A stretch of 5,771 nucleotides of DNA from Cyanothece sp. UBA12306 (GCA_003448685.1 DLXW01000095.1:600-6370); one strand, 5' to 3'. Positions 1-5,393 are shown, numbered from the stretch's first letter. Notes: generated from the sequence alone by a model not told the origin. A program made the numbers and translations.

Positions 1-73
1 AGAATCAAGCTATGACTTAATTCCAATATTAATTGAGCTAAGAAAAAGATTTTATTTTGCTCTAAGCTAATTT

Positions 74-1144
74 TTAAGTAGTAGATTTATAATATTCATG
101 GCTGAAAAATGGTAATTTTATTAGCTCTGCTTCTGCTTCCCCTATTTTAACAGTTAATCCTGCTCCTCCTGCCTTAGTTTTTACATAAATTAATCCCCAA
201 AATTCTTGTCCAATTATTGTGGAACTGGTGACAATTCCTACTTTATTTCCATCAAGTGTTACTGGTATTCCAGGTTCAACTATTTTATTGAGTTTAATAC
301 CCCAAAGTCTTTGTTTAACTCCTTTGTAAGTGTTGAGACGCGCAATAGTTTCTTGTCCAATATAACAGCCTTTATCAAAGGAAATAGCGTGCCATAAGCC
401 AGCTTCTAAGGGATTATAATCCTCAGTTAATTCTTTGTCTGGAACTGGTCGTCCCTGTTTGATTCTTAATTGCTCCCAAACGCGATCGCCGATGGGAATT
501 ATCCCTAATTCAACCAATTCTTCCCAAACATTCTTCCCTTGGTTGATTGGGACTATTAAATTATAACCAGTAATCCCTAAACCACTGCCGATAGTGATTC
601 TAATCTGCTTATTATTAACATCAATTAGCTCATGATTCTCTAGGCTAAGTTTAGCTAAATTATTGATATTAATACCCCATTGCTCTAGAATAGTAGTAGC
701 TTCAGAACCAATGAGGGTGAAAATAGCATTTTCCTGAGAAATATCACTAATTTCCACCTTATCCATCGGAAAAATGTAACGATCCATCCAATCTGATAAA
801 AATTTACGCCGGTTAGGAGAAGTTAAAATTAAAATGGCCTCTTCTGTGACGTAAGCAGTGACTAGATCTAAAGTCCGCCCTGTAGAGTTAACAAAAACAC
901 TATCACATCCCTGTCCAGGTTTGAGGGAATTAATATTATTAGTCGTCTGGTTATGAAGAAAACGAAGGCGATCTTCACCTGTGATTTGTAGCAACCCCCA
1001 ATGACTGCGATCGCAAATAACCGCACCATTATAAGCGGCTTGAAAACCTTGGTTATCATTACCAAAACTCTCGATCAGACTTCCGCTATCTGTTAAGATT
1101 GCTCCAGATTTTTGTTGAATTTCTCTTAATTCTTCTGACATCAT
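74..1144 (-). CDS. ygfZ: YgfZ/GcvT-like folate-binding protein (Fe-S cluster maintenance)
   Basis: 356-residue protein of the YgfZ/IBA57 branch of the aminomethyltransferase (GcvT) fold. The family hallmark K-G-C-x-x-G-Q-E is present as KGCYIGQE at residues 258-265, with the invariant Cys260. It is preceded by GRPVPDKEL (231-239) and NPLEAGL (244-250), also typical of the family. The N-terminal part (about 40-250) is the tetrahydrofolate-binding GcvT-like domain; about 276-356 is the small C-terminal barrel. E. coli YgfZ is cytosolic, needs folate and supports Fe-S enzymes such as the tRNA methylthiolase MiaB; the mitochondrial homologue IBA57 works with A-type carriers. It is not GcvT itself, because the KGCxxGQE signature marks YgfZ. 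Two consecutive ATGs exist (1144 and 1141); the first is chosen, and neither has a clear Shine-Dalgarno. The gene follows the small unknown gene by 20 bp, so the two are probably co-transcribed. No convincing terminator is visible in the 73 bases after its stop. Confidence 0.93.
   Translation of the reverse strand: MMSEELREIQQKSGAILTDSGSLIESFGNDNQGFQAAYNGAVICDRSHWGLLQITGEDRLRFLHNQTTNNINSLKPGQGCDSVFVNSTGRTLDLVTAYVTEEAILILTSPNRRKFLSDWMDRYIFPMDKVEISDISQENAIFTLIGSEATTILEQWGININNLAKLSLENHELIDVNNKQIRITIGSGLGITGYNLIVPINQGKNVWEELVELGIIPIGDRVWEQLRIKQGRPVPDKELTEDYNPLEAGLWHAISFDKGCYIGQETIARLNTYKGVKQRLWGIKLNKIVEPGIPVTLDGNKVGIVTSSTIIGQEFWGLIYVKTKAGGAGLTVKIGEAEAELIKLPFFSHEYYKSTT
482..489. repeat. HIP1 octamer in ygfZ
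   Basis: GCGATCGC, read in the gene as part of Gly219-Asp220-Arg221. HIP1 is the highly abundant palindrome of many cyanobacterial genomes. Confidence 0.8.
1007..1014. repeat. HIP1 octamer in ygfZ
   Basis: GCGATCGC, falling on Cys44-Asp45-Arg46 of the product. It is the second copy in this gene, in the same codon phase as the first. Confidence 0.8.
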
Positions 1145-1164
1145 AAAAGGATAAATTTTAAGAT

Positions 1165-1566
1165 TTAATCGAGGGATAAATTAGCTAATATTTCCTGTAT
1201 AATTCCTTGTGCTTTCAGATCTAAATTTTTCCATTCTATTCCTCCTGTATCATCAATTAAACTAGAATCAATATCTACTACTTGACTATCTTTATCTAAT
1301 TTTTGTTCATTAGTTACAGAAAGTTCATAATTCAGGAAACAAACTTTAAAACAAATCTCCCAGATGCTTATCTTAGCAGAAGTTTCTTGATACGTCAAAG
1401 ATACTTGATAGCCTGGGTAGGGGGTTTGTACTTCTTCATAAGTTGCGGTGATTCCATGACATTTTTCTATCTCTTGACGAAGATTATCCATAACTCTAAT
1501 TAAAGCTGGTTGCATTAGTTGTTCTGCTTTTTGCCAATCTTCGATATTTTTAAATTTAGGTTTCAT
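1165..1566 (-). CDS. hypothetical protein, upstream partner of ygfZ
   Basis: A 133-residue protein starting MKPKFKNIEDW. The same frame extends to a TTG at 1593 (nine more residues, 142 total), but the ATG at 1566 is the more natural start; neither has a Shine-Dalgarno. There is no signal peptide or membrane segment, so it is probably cytosolic. The N-terminal part looks helical (about 7-35, EDWQKAEQLMQ and following). A middle part rich in alternating Tyr/Val/Ile (about 42-85) looks like beta-strands and includes two nearby cysteines in the stretch WEICFKVC. An acidic, Asp-rich linker (about 90-108) leads to a C-terminal helix. I recognise no domain or catalytic motif and assign no function. 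The 20-bp gap to ygfZ suggests one operon, with this gene first. It is a real gene rather than a shadow: the reading frame is long, codon use matches its neighbours and the opposite-strand frame is shorter and featureless. Confidence 0.75.
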   Translation of the reverse strand: MKPKFKNIEDWQKAEQLMQPALIRVMDNLRQEIEKCHGITATYEEVQTPYPGYQVSLTYQETSAKISIWEICFKVCFLNYELSVTNEQKLDKDSQVVDIDSSLIDDTGGIEWKNLDLKAQGIIQEILANLSLD

Positions 1567-1608
1567 TGCTATTAGATTACTTTTATTATTCAAAATTAAA
1601 CCACATTT

Positions 1609-1642
1609 ATTATAAAATATTTATTGGCCAAAATTTTATAAT
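1609..1642. promoter_or_regulatory. 10-bp perfect inverted repeat upstream of the hypothetical gene; candidate promoter/operator
   Basis: ATTATAAAAT (1609-1618) and ATTTTATAAT (1633-1642) are exact reverse complements separated by 14 bases that contain the palindrome TTGGCCAA (1624-1631). Read on the minus strand, 1614-1609 is a consensus TATAAT, 42 bases upstream of the ATG at 1566, a fitting place for a -10 box. No good -35 lies at the usual distance. The symmetry could be an operator or simply a result of high AT content. Confidence 0.35.
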
Positions 1643-1682
1643 CCCATTTATCTGAATAGTAACTAAATTTATTTCTTAGAGT

Positions 1683-1692
1683 TTGTCGACAA
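1683..1692. repeat. TTGTCGACAA palindrome
   Basis: A perfect 10-bp palindrome with a GC-containing core in otherwise AT-rich DNA. Nine bases of it and its flank (TTTGTCGAC, 1682-1690) match TTTGTCAAC at the rpsL promoter (4860-4868) at 8 of 9 positions. It could be a protein-binding half-site pair; no known regulator is assigned. Confidence 0.25.
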
Positions 1693-1857
1693 TTTTTATA
1701 GACATTACCAAAACCATTGATTTGCAAAACTTATCTAAATTCGATTTTTCTTGTTTTTTCAATTAGTAATTATGATTTATTTTTCTCTGATCGCCCCTTT
1801 TATGGCAGTTTTCAAGTGAATATATTAATATTGGCTATTTAGTGAAGTTAGGAATTG

Positions 1858-1892
1858 TACCTCTACAAGCTGAGTAATAGAGGTAATTTTTT
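1858..1892 (+). terminator. terminator-like hairpin with T-run, not preceded by a plus-strand gene
   Basis: TACCTCTA (1858-1865) pairs perfectly with TAGAGGTA (1878-1885), leaving a 12-base loop. An A and six T residues follow (1886-1892). This has the layout of a factor-independent terminator reading rightward, although the stem is only 8 bp with three G-C pairs. The nearest upstream genes run the other way, so it cannot end a known gene. It could end a small RNA or act as an attenuator in the leader of the envelope gene at 1985. The reverse reading has no T-run. Confidence 0.5.
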
Positions 1893-1984
1893 CTTTGATA
1901 TTTACTCTATTGATTTAAAACCTGGTATTAAGTTCATAAAATTTATGATATTATTAAATCTAATAGTTGTCTAATTGTAAAAAA

Positions 1985-2722
1985 ATGCTTTTTGCCAAAT
2001 TTAATCTAAAATACAATCTATATTTTTATTTAATTTTATCAACGTTATTGATTTCAATAATTCCTGATAATGTCTACGGTCAATCGTTATTTGCTCAGGT
2101 AAAACAAACGCCAGAAGATTTCAAAAAAAACACTTTTGATTTGCCCTCAGAAATGATTGAAGATAGTCCATTATTACAGCGATGGCTCAAAAATCCTCCC
2201 AATGTCTTAGAAGATATCTATAATGATCCCAGTTTTCGTACTATTATTAGAATAGGATATGCAGAATTTCCTTCTACTAAACATGATGGTGGGATTAATA
2301 TTGGGGTTAAAGATGTTTTCATTGGTAAAACGGGTTTAACTATTAGTGGAGACTATCAAACTTCTTTTGGTGATCGAGATGCAGGGGGAGTTGATTTACA
2401 ATATTATTTATTACCTTTGGGTAGTTATATTAATCTCGCTCCTGTTGTGGGATATCGTGCTATCAGTACAGATAATTATTCTGAAGATGGGGTTAATATT
2501 GGGGGGAAAATAATCCTACCTTTATCTCGCACTGGTGCTTCAGATATCTCATTTTCTCAAAATTTTATCTCCCCAGGAAAGCAAGATGAAGTTGGTATTA
2601 TTAAACTTTCTTTCGGCTATGCTATAACTAAACAAATTCGTCTGTCAACCGAAATTGAAAAACAAAATTCACGAGTCAAAAAAGATAGTCAAGTTAGCAT
2701 CATTTTAGAATGGGTACCCTAA
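1985..2722 (+). CDS. exported beta-strand-rich protein, probable outer-membrane or periplasmic
   Basis: A 245-residue protein from the ATG at 1985; an in-frame TTG at 1967 would add six residues but is less likely. Residues 1-32 form a Sec signal peptide: basic start (Lys5, Lys9), hydrophobic core of about 12-26, and a probable cut after VYG (residues 30-32) before QSLFAQ. A polar, helix-prone linker follows (about 39-85, with PSEMIEDSPLLQRWLKNPP). From about residue 86 to the end the chain is a run of alternating hydrophobic/polar segments with many Gly, Tyr and Asp turns, for example GLTISGDYQTSF, INLAPVVGY and VSIILEWVP. This is what an outer-membrane beta-barrel or a large beta-sandwich looks like. 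There is no lipobox cysteine at the cut site. I believe similar proteins occur in other cyanobacteria, but I recognise no characterised family and give no function. The permease gene begins 21 bp after its stop, which suggests co-transcription. Confidence 0.8.
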   Translation: MLFAKFNLKYNLYFYLILSTLLISIIPDNVYGQSLFAQVKQTPEDFKKNTFDLPSEMIEDSPLLQRWLKNPPNVLEDIYNDPSFRTIIRIGYAEFPSTKHDGGINIGVKDVFIGKTGLTISGDYQTSFGDRDAGGVDLQYYLLPLGSYINLAPVVGYRAISTDNYSEDGVNIGGKIILPLSRTGASDISFSQNFISPGKQDEVGIIKLSFGYAITKQIRLSTEIEKQNSRVKKDSQVSIILEWVP

Positions 2723-2743
2723 GGAAGTCAGAGTTTTTTTACA

Positions 2744-3526
2744 ATGAAAAAATATTGGCAAGTTTTAGAATTATTTTGGACAACAGCGATCGCCGCAGAA
2801 TTAGAATATCGCTTAAACTTTGTCATTGCTATGTTAAGTAGTTTGACTAGTTTAGTAGGTAGTTTGTTTAACTTATTTTTATTTTATAGAACTGGTTACA
2901 CTTTTGCAGGATGGACTTGGCAAGAGGCTATAATAGTTGTGGGAATATTTACTTTATTGCAAGGAATTTCTGCTACTTTTTTTGTACCCAACCTTAACAA
3001 AATTGTTGAACAAGTTGAGCAAGGAACCCTAGATTTTGTCTTGCTTAAACCAATTAGTAGTCAATTTTGGTTATCTTGTCGAACCCTATCTCCTTGGGGA
3101 TTTTCTGATTTAATTTTTGGAGTAATTATTATCTTATATGCTGGAAATAAACTCAATTTATCTGTGTCTAATTATTTCCTTAGTATCTTAACTATAAGTT
3201 TTGGTATCATAATGTTATATAGCATTTGGTTTATGCTAGGCTCTACCAGTATTTGGTTTGTTAAAATATATAATGTTACTGAAGTTCTCAAAAGTTTATT
3301 AGAAGCAGGAAGATATCCTATGTCCGCTTATTCTGTGGGTTATAGATTTTTCTTTACTTTTATTATTCCTATCGCATTTTTAACCACTATTCCAGCTGAA
3401 GCAATGTTAGGAAAGAGTCAAACTTTATGGATTTCTGGCTCAGGAATCATAGCATTTTCTCTATTGATACTATCTCACTATTTTTGGCAATTTGCCCTAC
3501 GGTTTTATACCAGTGCTTCTAGTTAA
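2744..3526 (+). CDS. ABC-2 family (DUF990/COG3694-like) transporter permease
   Basis: A 260-residue integral membrane protein with about six hydrophobic segments at roughly 25-48, 61-82, 118-134, 143-173, 201-222 and 230-252. The cytosolic loop after segment 2 carries the characteristic EQGTLDFVLLKP (92-103), and GRYP (189-192) followed later by PIAFLTTIPAEAMLG (209-223) also fits the DUF990 type of ABC-2 permeases. Such proteins sit in the inner membrane, normally form hetero- or homodimers and are driven by a separate ATPase of the NatA/CcmA type; substrates are mostly unknown. Only one permease is present here, whereas DUF990 genes often come as a pair. The ATG at 2744 is the only reasonable start. 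An AAGGAAG at 2721-2727 overlaps the previous stop but is 16 bases away, too far for a normal ribosome binding site. The next gene, an ABC ATPase, follows after 42 bp, but is of a different type. Confidence 0.85.
   Translation: MKKYWQVLELFWTTAIAAELEYRLNFVIAMLSSLTSLVGSLFNLFLFYRTGYTFAGWTWQEAIIVVGIFTLLQGISATFFVPNLNKIVEQVEQGTLDFVLLKPISSQFWLSCRTLSPWGFSDLIFGVIIILYAGNKLNLSVSNYFLSILTISFGIIMLYSIWFMLGSTSIWFVKIYNVTEVLKSLLEAGRYPMSAYSVGYRFFFTFIIPIAFLTTIPAEAMLGKSQTLWISGSGIIAFSLLILSHYFWQFALRFYTSASS
2786..2793. repeat. HIP1 octamer in the ABC-2 permease gene
   Basis: GCGATCGC, read as Ala-Ile-Ala at residues 15-17, close to the 5' end of the gene. Confidence 0.8.
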
Positions 3527-3568
3527 TTCATATTATGATTTAACTAGAGATGTGTCCCTTTTGCTAAA

Positions 3569-4345
3569 ATGCACCATAATCCCATATTAATTCAAAATCT
3601 CAATCATACTTACCCTGATGGAACTCCCTCTCTCAAAGGGATTAACTTATCAATTCAGGCTGGCCAAAGAGTAGCATTAATCGGGGCTAATGGGTCAGGG
3701 AAATCCACCCTACAACTCCATCTTAACGGAATTTTTTTGCCCCAGTCTGGACAAGTTAAGGTGGGAGATTGGTTAGTTAAAGCGGATAATTTGCATTATA
3801 TTCGCAATTTTGTCGGTTTAGTCTTCCAAAACCCTGATAACCAGTTATTTATGCCTAGTGTATGGGAAGATGTAGCTTTTGGTCCGATCAATAGTGGAGT
3901 CAAAGGGAAAGAACTAGAAGTTAGAGTAATAGAAGCAATGAAAGCAGTCAATATTGATCCTCAAATCTATGGTTCAAGAAATCCTGACAATTTATCAGGT
4001 GGGGAAAAGAAGCGAGTGGCGATCGCAGGAGTATTAGCTATGGAACCCCAAGTGTTAGTTTTAGATGAACCCTCGGCCCAACTCGATCCCCGTTCTCGTC
4101 GTCAGTTGATTAACCTACTCGATACCCTTTATTTTACCCAACTCATTGCTACCCACGATCTCGATTTAGCTTGGGAATTGTGCGATCGCACAATTATTTT
4201 AAGTCAAGGAAAGATTGTCTACGATGGAGATACAGATAGAATTATGAGCGATCGTCAATTTTTAGAAAAACACGCCCTAGAACCACCCCTAAGCTATAGT
4301 CGCCCTTATTGTAACTTAAAGGATATACCACTACAGAGCAGATAA
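3569..4345 (+). CDS. ABC transporter ATPase, CbiO/EcfA (energy-coupling factor) type
   Basis: A 258-residue complete nucleotide-binding subunit. Walker A is GANGSGKST (39-47); the Q-loop is FQNPDNQLF with Gln87; the signature is LSGGE (142-146); Walker B is VLVLDE (162-167) with Glu167; the D-loop is SAQLD (169-173); the switch His is His196. The segment FQNPDNQLFMPSVWEDVAFGP (split as 86-94 and 95-106) and KKRVAIAGVLAM (147-158) are hallmarks of the ECF/CbiO group, which powers uptake of cobalt, nickel or vitamins with a membrane EcfT/CbiQ subunit and a substrate-binding subunit. Neither partner is in this window, so the substrate cannot be named. Family members usually have T-A-G-L-D in the D-loop; here it is S-A-Q-L-D. 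The start is fixed: an in-frame TAG lies 24 bases upstream of the ATG, with no other start between. It follows the ABC-2 permease by 42 bp; pairing with it would be unusual, and a remote EcfT partner is more likely. Confidence 0.9.
   Translation: MHHNPILIQNLNHTYPDGTPSLKGINLSIQAGQRVALIGANGSGKSTLQLHLNGIFLPQSGQVKVGDWLVKADNLHYIRNFVGLVFQNPDNQLFMPSVWEDVAFGPINSGVKGKELEVRVIEAMKAVNIDPQIYGSRNPDNLSGGEKKRVAIAGVLAMEPQVLVLDEPSAQLDPRSRRQLINLLDTLYFTQLIATHDLDLAWELCDRTIILSQGKIVYDGDTDRIMSDRQFLEKHALEPPLSYSRPYCNLKDIPLQSR
4019..4026. repeat. HIP1 octamer in the ECF-type ATPase gene
   Basis: GCGATCGC, read as Ala-Ile-Ala at residues 151-153, just after the ABC signature. Confidence 0.8.
4182..4189. repeat. HIP1 octamer in the ECF-type ATPase gene
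   Basis: GCGATCGC, read as Cys-Asp-Arg downstream of the switch histidine. A near copy, GCGATCGT, lies about 65 bases further on. Confidence 0.8.
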
Positions 4346-4459
4346 AAGATCCCAGAATTATCAAGTTGTTTAATTTTAGATCCATTTCATAGTAGGATAA
4401 ATGTACTTTAAATCTCAATTAATTTTGTCATAGATTAAACTTGATTGAATTGATTAATA

Positions 4460-4789
4460 ATGCTTGAATTTACAGCCGCAGCAGTCAAAGAAATCAAAAG
4501 AATGCAGTCTAGTCGCCAAAAAACCGACAGTTACTTTCGCTTAAGCGTTAAGCAAGGAGGCTGCTCTGGTTTATGCTATACTTTTGAATTGTGTGAAGCC
4601 CCACTTGAAAATGATCGCCATTATCAAATTCGAGGAATCGCTGTCCTAATTGACCAATCAAACTTGCCTTATCTCAAACAATTGCGTTTAGATTATGCTG
4701 AAGACTTAATGGGAGGAGGGTTTCGCTTCCATAACCCCCAAATATCAACCCCCTGTAGTTGTGGTCTATCCTTTGCTCCATCGGCTTAA
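4460..4789 (+). CDS. A-type iron-sulfur carrier (IscA/SufA/HesB family)
   Basis: A 109-residue protein covering the whole family fold. The three ligand cysteines are all present: Cys35 in GGCSGL (33-38) and Cys99 and Cys101 in CSCG (99-102) near the C-terminus. The preceding GGGFRFHNP (85-93) matches the family pattern G-G-F-x-x-x-N-P. Two further cysteines (39 and 45) are not part of the usual set. A-type carriers are cytosolic dimers that hold an Fe-S cluster or iron between subunits and pass it to target enzymes. Which cyanobacterial paralogue this is (IscA- or SufA-like) cannot be settled here, so no symbol is given. It stands 114 bp after the ATPase and 130 bp before rpsL, and no suf or isc genes adjoin. 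I see no convincing promoter in the upstream gap and no Shine-Dalgarno. Its stop codon sits in a GGCTTAAGCC palindrome. Confidence 0.92.
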   Translation: MLEFTAAAVKEIKRMQSSRQKTDSYFRLSVKQGGCSGLCYTFELCEAPLENDRHYQIRGIAVLIDQSNLPYLKQLRLDYAEDLMGGGFRFHNPQISTPCSCGLSFAPSA

Positions 4790-4810
4790 GCCTAATTTTA
4801 AGATTAAGCT
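4783..4810 (+). terminator. weak hairpin at the end of the A-type carrier gene
   Basis: GGCTTAAGCC (4783-4792) is a perfect palindrome over the stop codon. A competing fold pairs GCTTAA (4784-4789) with TTAAGC (4804-4809) across a 14-base loop, plus one G-T pair. The downstream sequence CAACCTTTTAATAG has only a short T-run, so termination here would be poor. It may merely protect the 3' end or have no role. Confidence 0.2.
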
Positions 4811-4823
4811 CAACCTTTTAATA

Positions 4824-4868
4824 GTTGACAAAGTAATACTTATAGCGATATTATGGTGATTTGTCAAC
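4824..4868. promoter_or_regulatory. 9-bp inverted repeat bracketing the rpsL promoter
   Basis: GTTGACAAA (4824-4832), which includes the -35 box, is the exact reverse complement of TTTGTCAAC (4860-4868), which covers the predicted transcript start. The arms are 27 bases apart, with centres 36 bp apart. The layout could suit a dimeric regulator or two facing sites. No known regulator is identified and the pairing may be chance. Confidence 0.35.
4825..4854 (+). promoter_or_regulatory. probable sigma-70-type promoter of the rpsL operon
   Basis: TTGACA (4825-4830) is an exact -35 consensus and TATTAT (4849-4854) a 5-of-6 match to the -10, with an 18-base spacer. It would start transcription near 4861, giving a leader of about 59 bases before the rpsL ATG. 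It is by far the best promoter match in the window and sits where the str operon needs one. Confidence 0.6.
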
Positions 4869-4919
4869 GATTCTACTAAGCCTTAACAGTTTGGTTAGCA
4901 ACCCGACTAAATTTTACTC

Positions 4920-5294
4920 ATGCCCACTATTCAACAACTCATTCGTAGCGAACGCTCAAAACTAAAAAAGAAAACAAAATCACCAGCACTTAAACAATGC
5001 CCCCAACGTCGAGGGGTTTGTACGAGGGTTTATACAACCACGCCCAAAAAACCCAACTCAGCCCTGAGAAAGGTAGCGAGGGTTCGTCTTACTTCCGGTT
5101 TTGAAGTTACTGCCTATATCCCTGGGATCGGTCATAACTTACAAGAACACTCCGTCGTCCTCATTCGAGGAGGTAGGGTCAAAGACTTACCTGGAGTACG
5201 TTACCACATTATCCGTGGAACTTTAGATGCTCAAGGGGTCAAAGATCGCAAACAAGGAAGGTCTAAATATGGAACCAAACGGCCTAAAGAATAA
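4920..5294 (+). CDS. rpsL: 30S ribosomal protein S12
   Basis: A complete 124-residue S12, the usual length, starting MPTIQQLIR as cyanobacterial S12 does. It shows the universal core [14 protein letters not shown] (40-53), with the lysines at 43-44 that correspond to the E. coli streptomycin-response site, and [10 protein letters not shown] (87-96) with Lys88 and Asp89. Asp89 is the residue that RimO, a radical-SAM Fe-S enzyme, methylthiolates in E. coli. S12 lines the decoding centre of the small ribosomal subunit. The wild-type lysines predict no streptomycin resistance or dependence from this gene. The start lacks a Shine-Dalgarno, in contrast to rpsG. It heads the str operon, followed by rpsG after 110 bp. 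Confidence 0.99.
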   Translation: MPTIQQLIRSERSKLKKKTKSPALKQCPQRRGVCTRVYTTTPKKPNSALRKVARVRLTSGFEVTAYIPGIGHNLQEHSVVLIRGGRVKDLPGVRYHIIRGTLDAQGVKDRKQGRSKYGTKRPKE

Positions 5295-5327
5295 TTTAAG
5301 TTATGTAAGTCCATAAAAAAGGAACTA

Positions 5328-5364
5328 TCTCCCTAGAATCGCTATGAATAGGTTAATGGGGAGA
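5328..5364 (+). promoter_or_regulatory. hairpin in the rpsL-rpsG spacer
   Basis: TCTCCCTA (5328-5335) pairs with TGGGGAGA (5357-5364), 8 bp including one G-U pair, around a 21-base loop. There is no T-run behind it, so it is not a terminator. In E. coli, S7 represses its own operon by binding the S12-S7 spacer; this structure lies in the equivalent place and could be a counterpart. Binding is inferred from position only. Confidence 0.4.
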
Positions 5365-5387
5365 CTATGAGCAAAATTTTAAATGTC

Positions 5388-5393
5388 AGAGGA
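5388..5393 (+). promoter_or_regulatory. Shine-Dalgarno-like AGAGGA before rpsG
   Basis: AGAGGA ends 11 bases before the ATG at 5405. The spacing is a little long, but it is a recognisable ribosome binding site, which is uncommon in this window, and it supports the rpsG start. Confidence 0.45.

Larger units (their letters stand above)
1567..1984. other. 418-bp AT-rich divergent intergenic region
   Basis: No protein gene of normal size fits in this stretch in either direction. It must hold the promoters of the minus-strand pair and of the plus-strand envelope gene. Visible elements, from left to right, are an inverted repeat at 1609-1642 with TATAAT read on the minus strand, a TTGTCGACAA palindrome at 1683-1692, a TATGAT box at 1771-1776, a terminator-like hairpin at 1858-1892 and a second TATGAT box at 1944-1949. 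The second box would place a transcript start about 30 bases before the ATG at 1985, but it has no good -35 partner. The first box would start a transcript of about 110 bases ending at the hairpin. These promoter assignments rest on short matches in AT-rich DNA and are weak. Confidence 0.6.

Noticed and set aside
1..73. Possible terminator after ygfZ on the minus strand (GAGC at 35-38 with GCTC at 59-62)
   Set aside because: Only four base pairs around a 20-base loop, with no proper T-run in the reading direction.
206..397. 63-residue plus-strand open frame within ygfZ
   Set aside because: It lies antisense to the strongly supported YgfZ coding sequence and shows no motif; a shadow frame.
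868..1065. 65-residue minus-strand frame overlapping ygfZ
   Set aside because: It is in another frame of the same strand as the YgfZ N-terminal domain, with no start signal or recognisable feature.
1303..1503. 66-residue plus-strand frame opposite the hypothetical gene
   Set aside because: It is antisense to the longer minus-strand frame, has no recognisable domain, and has no promoter or ribosome binding site.
1567..1984. Small photosystem or cytochrome subunit gene in the large intergenic region
   Set aside because: The ATG frames I traced there are 9-15 codons, too short for even the smallest known membrane subunits of about 29 residues.
4366..4436. Promoter for the A-type carrier (TAGGAT at 4393 or TAGATT at 4431)
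   Set aside because: Both -10 matches are poor and neither has an acceptable -35 at 16-18 bases.
4893..4903. GGTT-AGC-AACC hairpin in the rpsL leader
   Set aside because: Four base pairs with a three-base loop cannot be told from chance.
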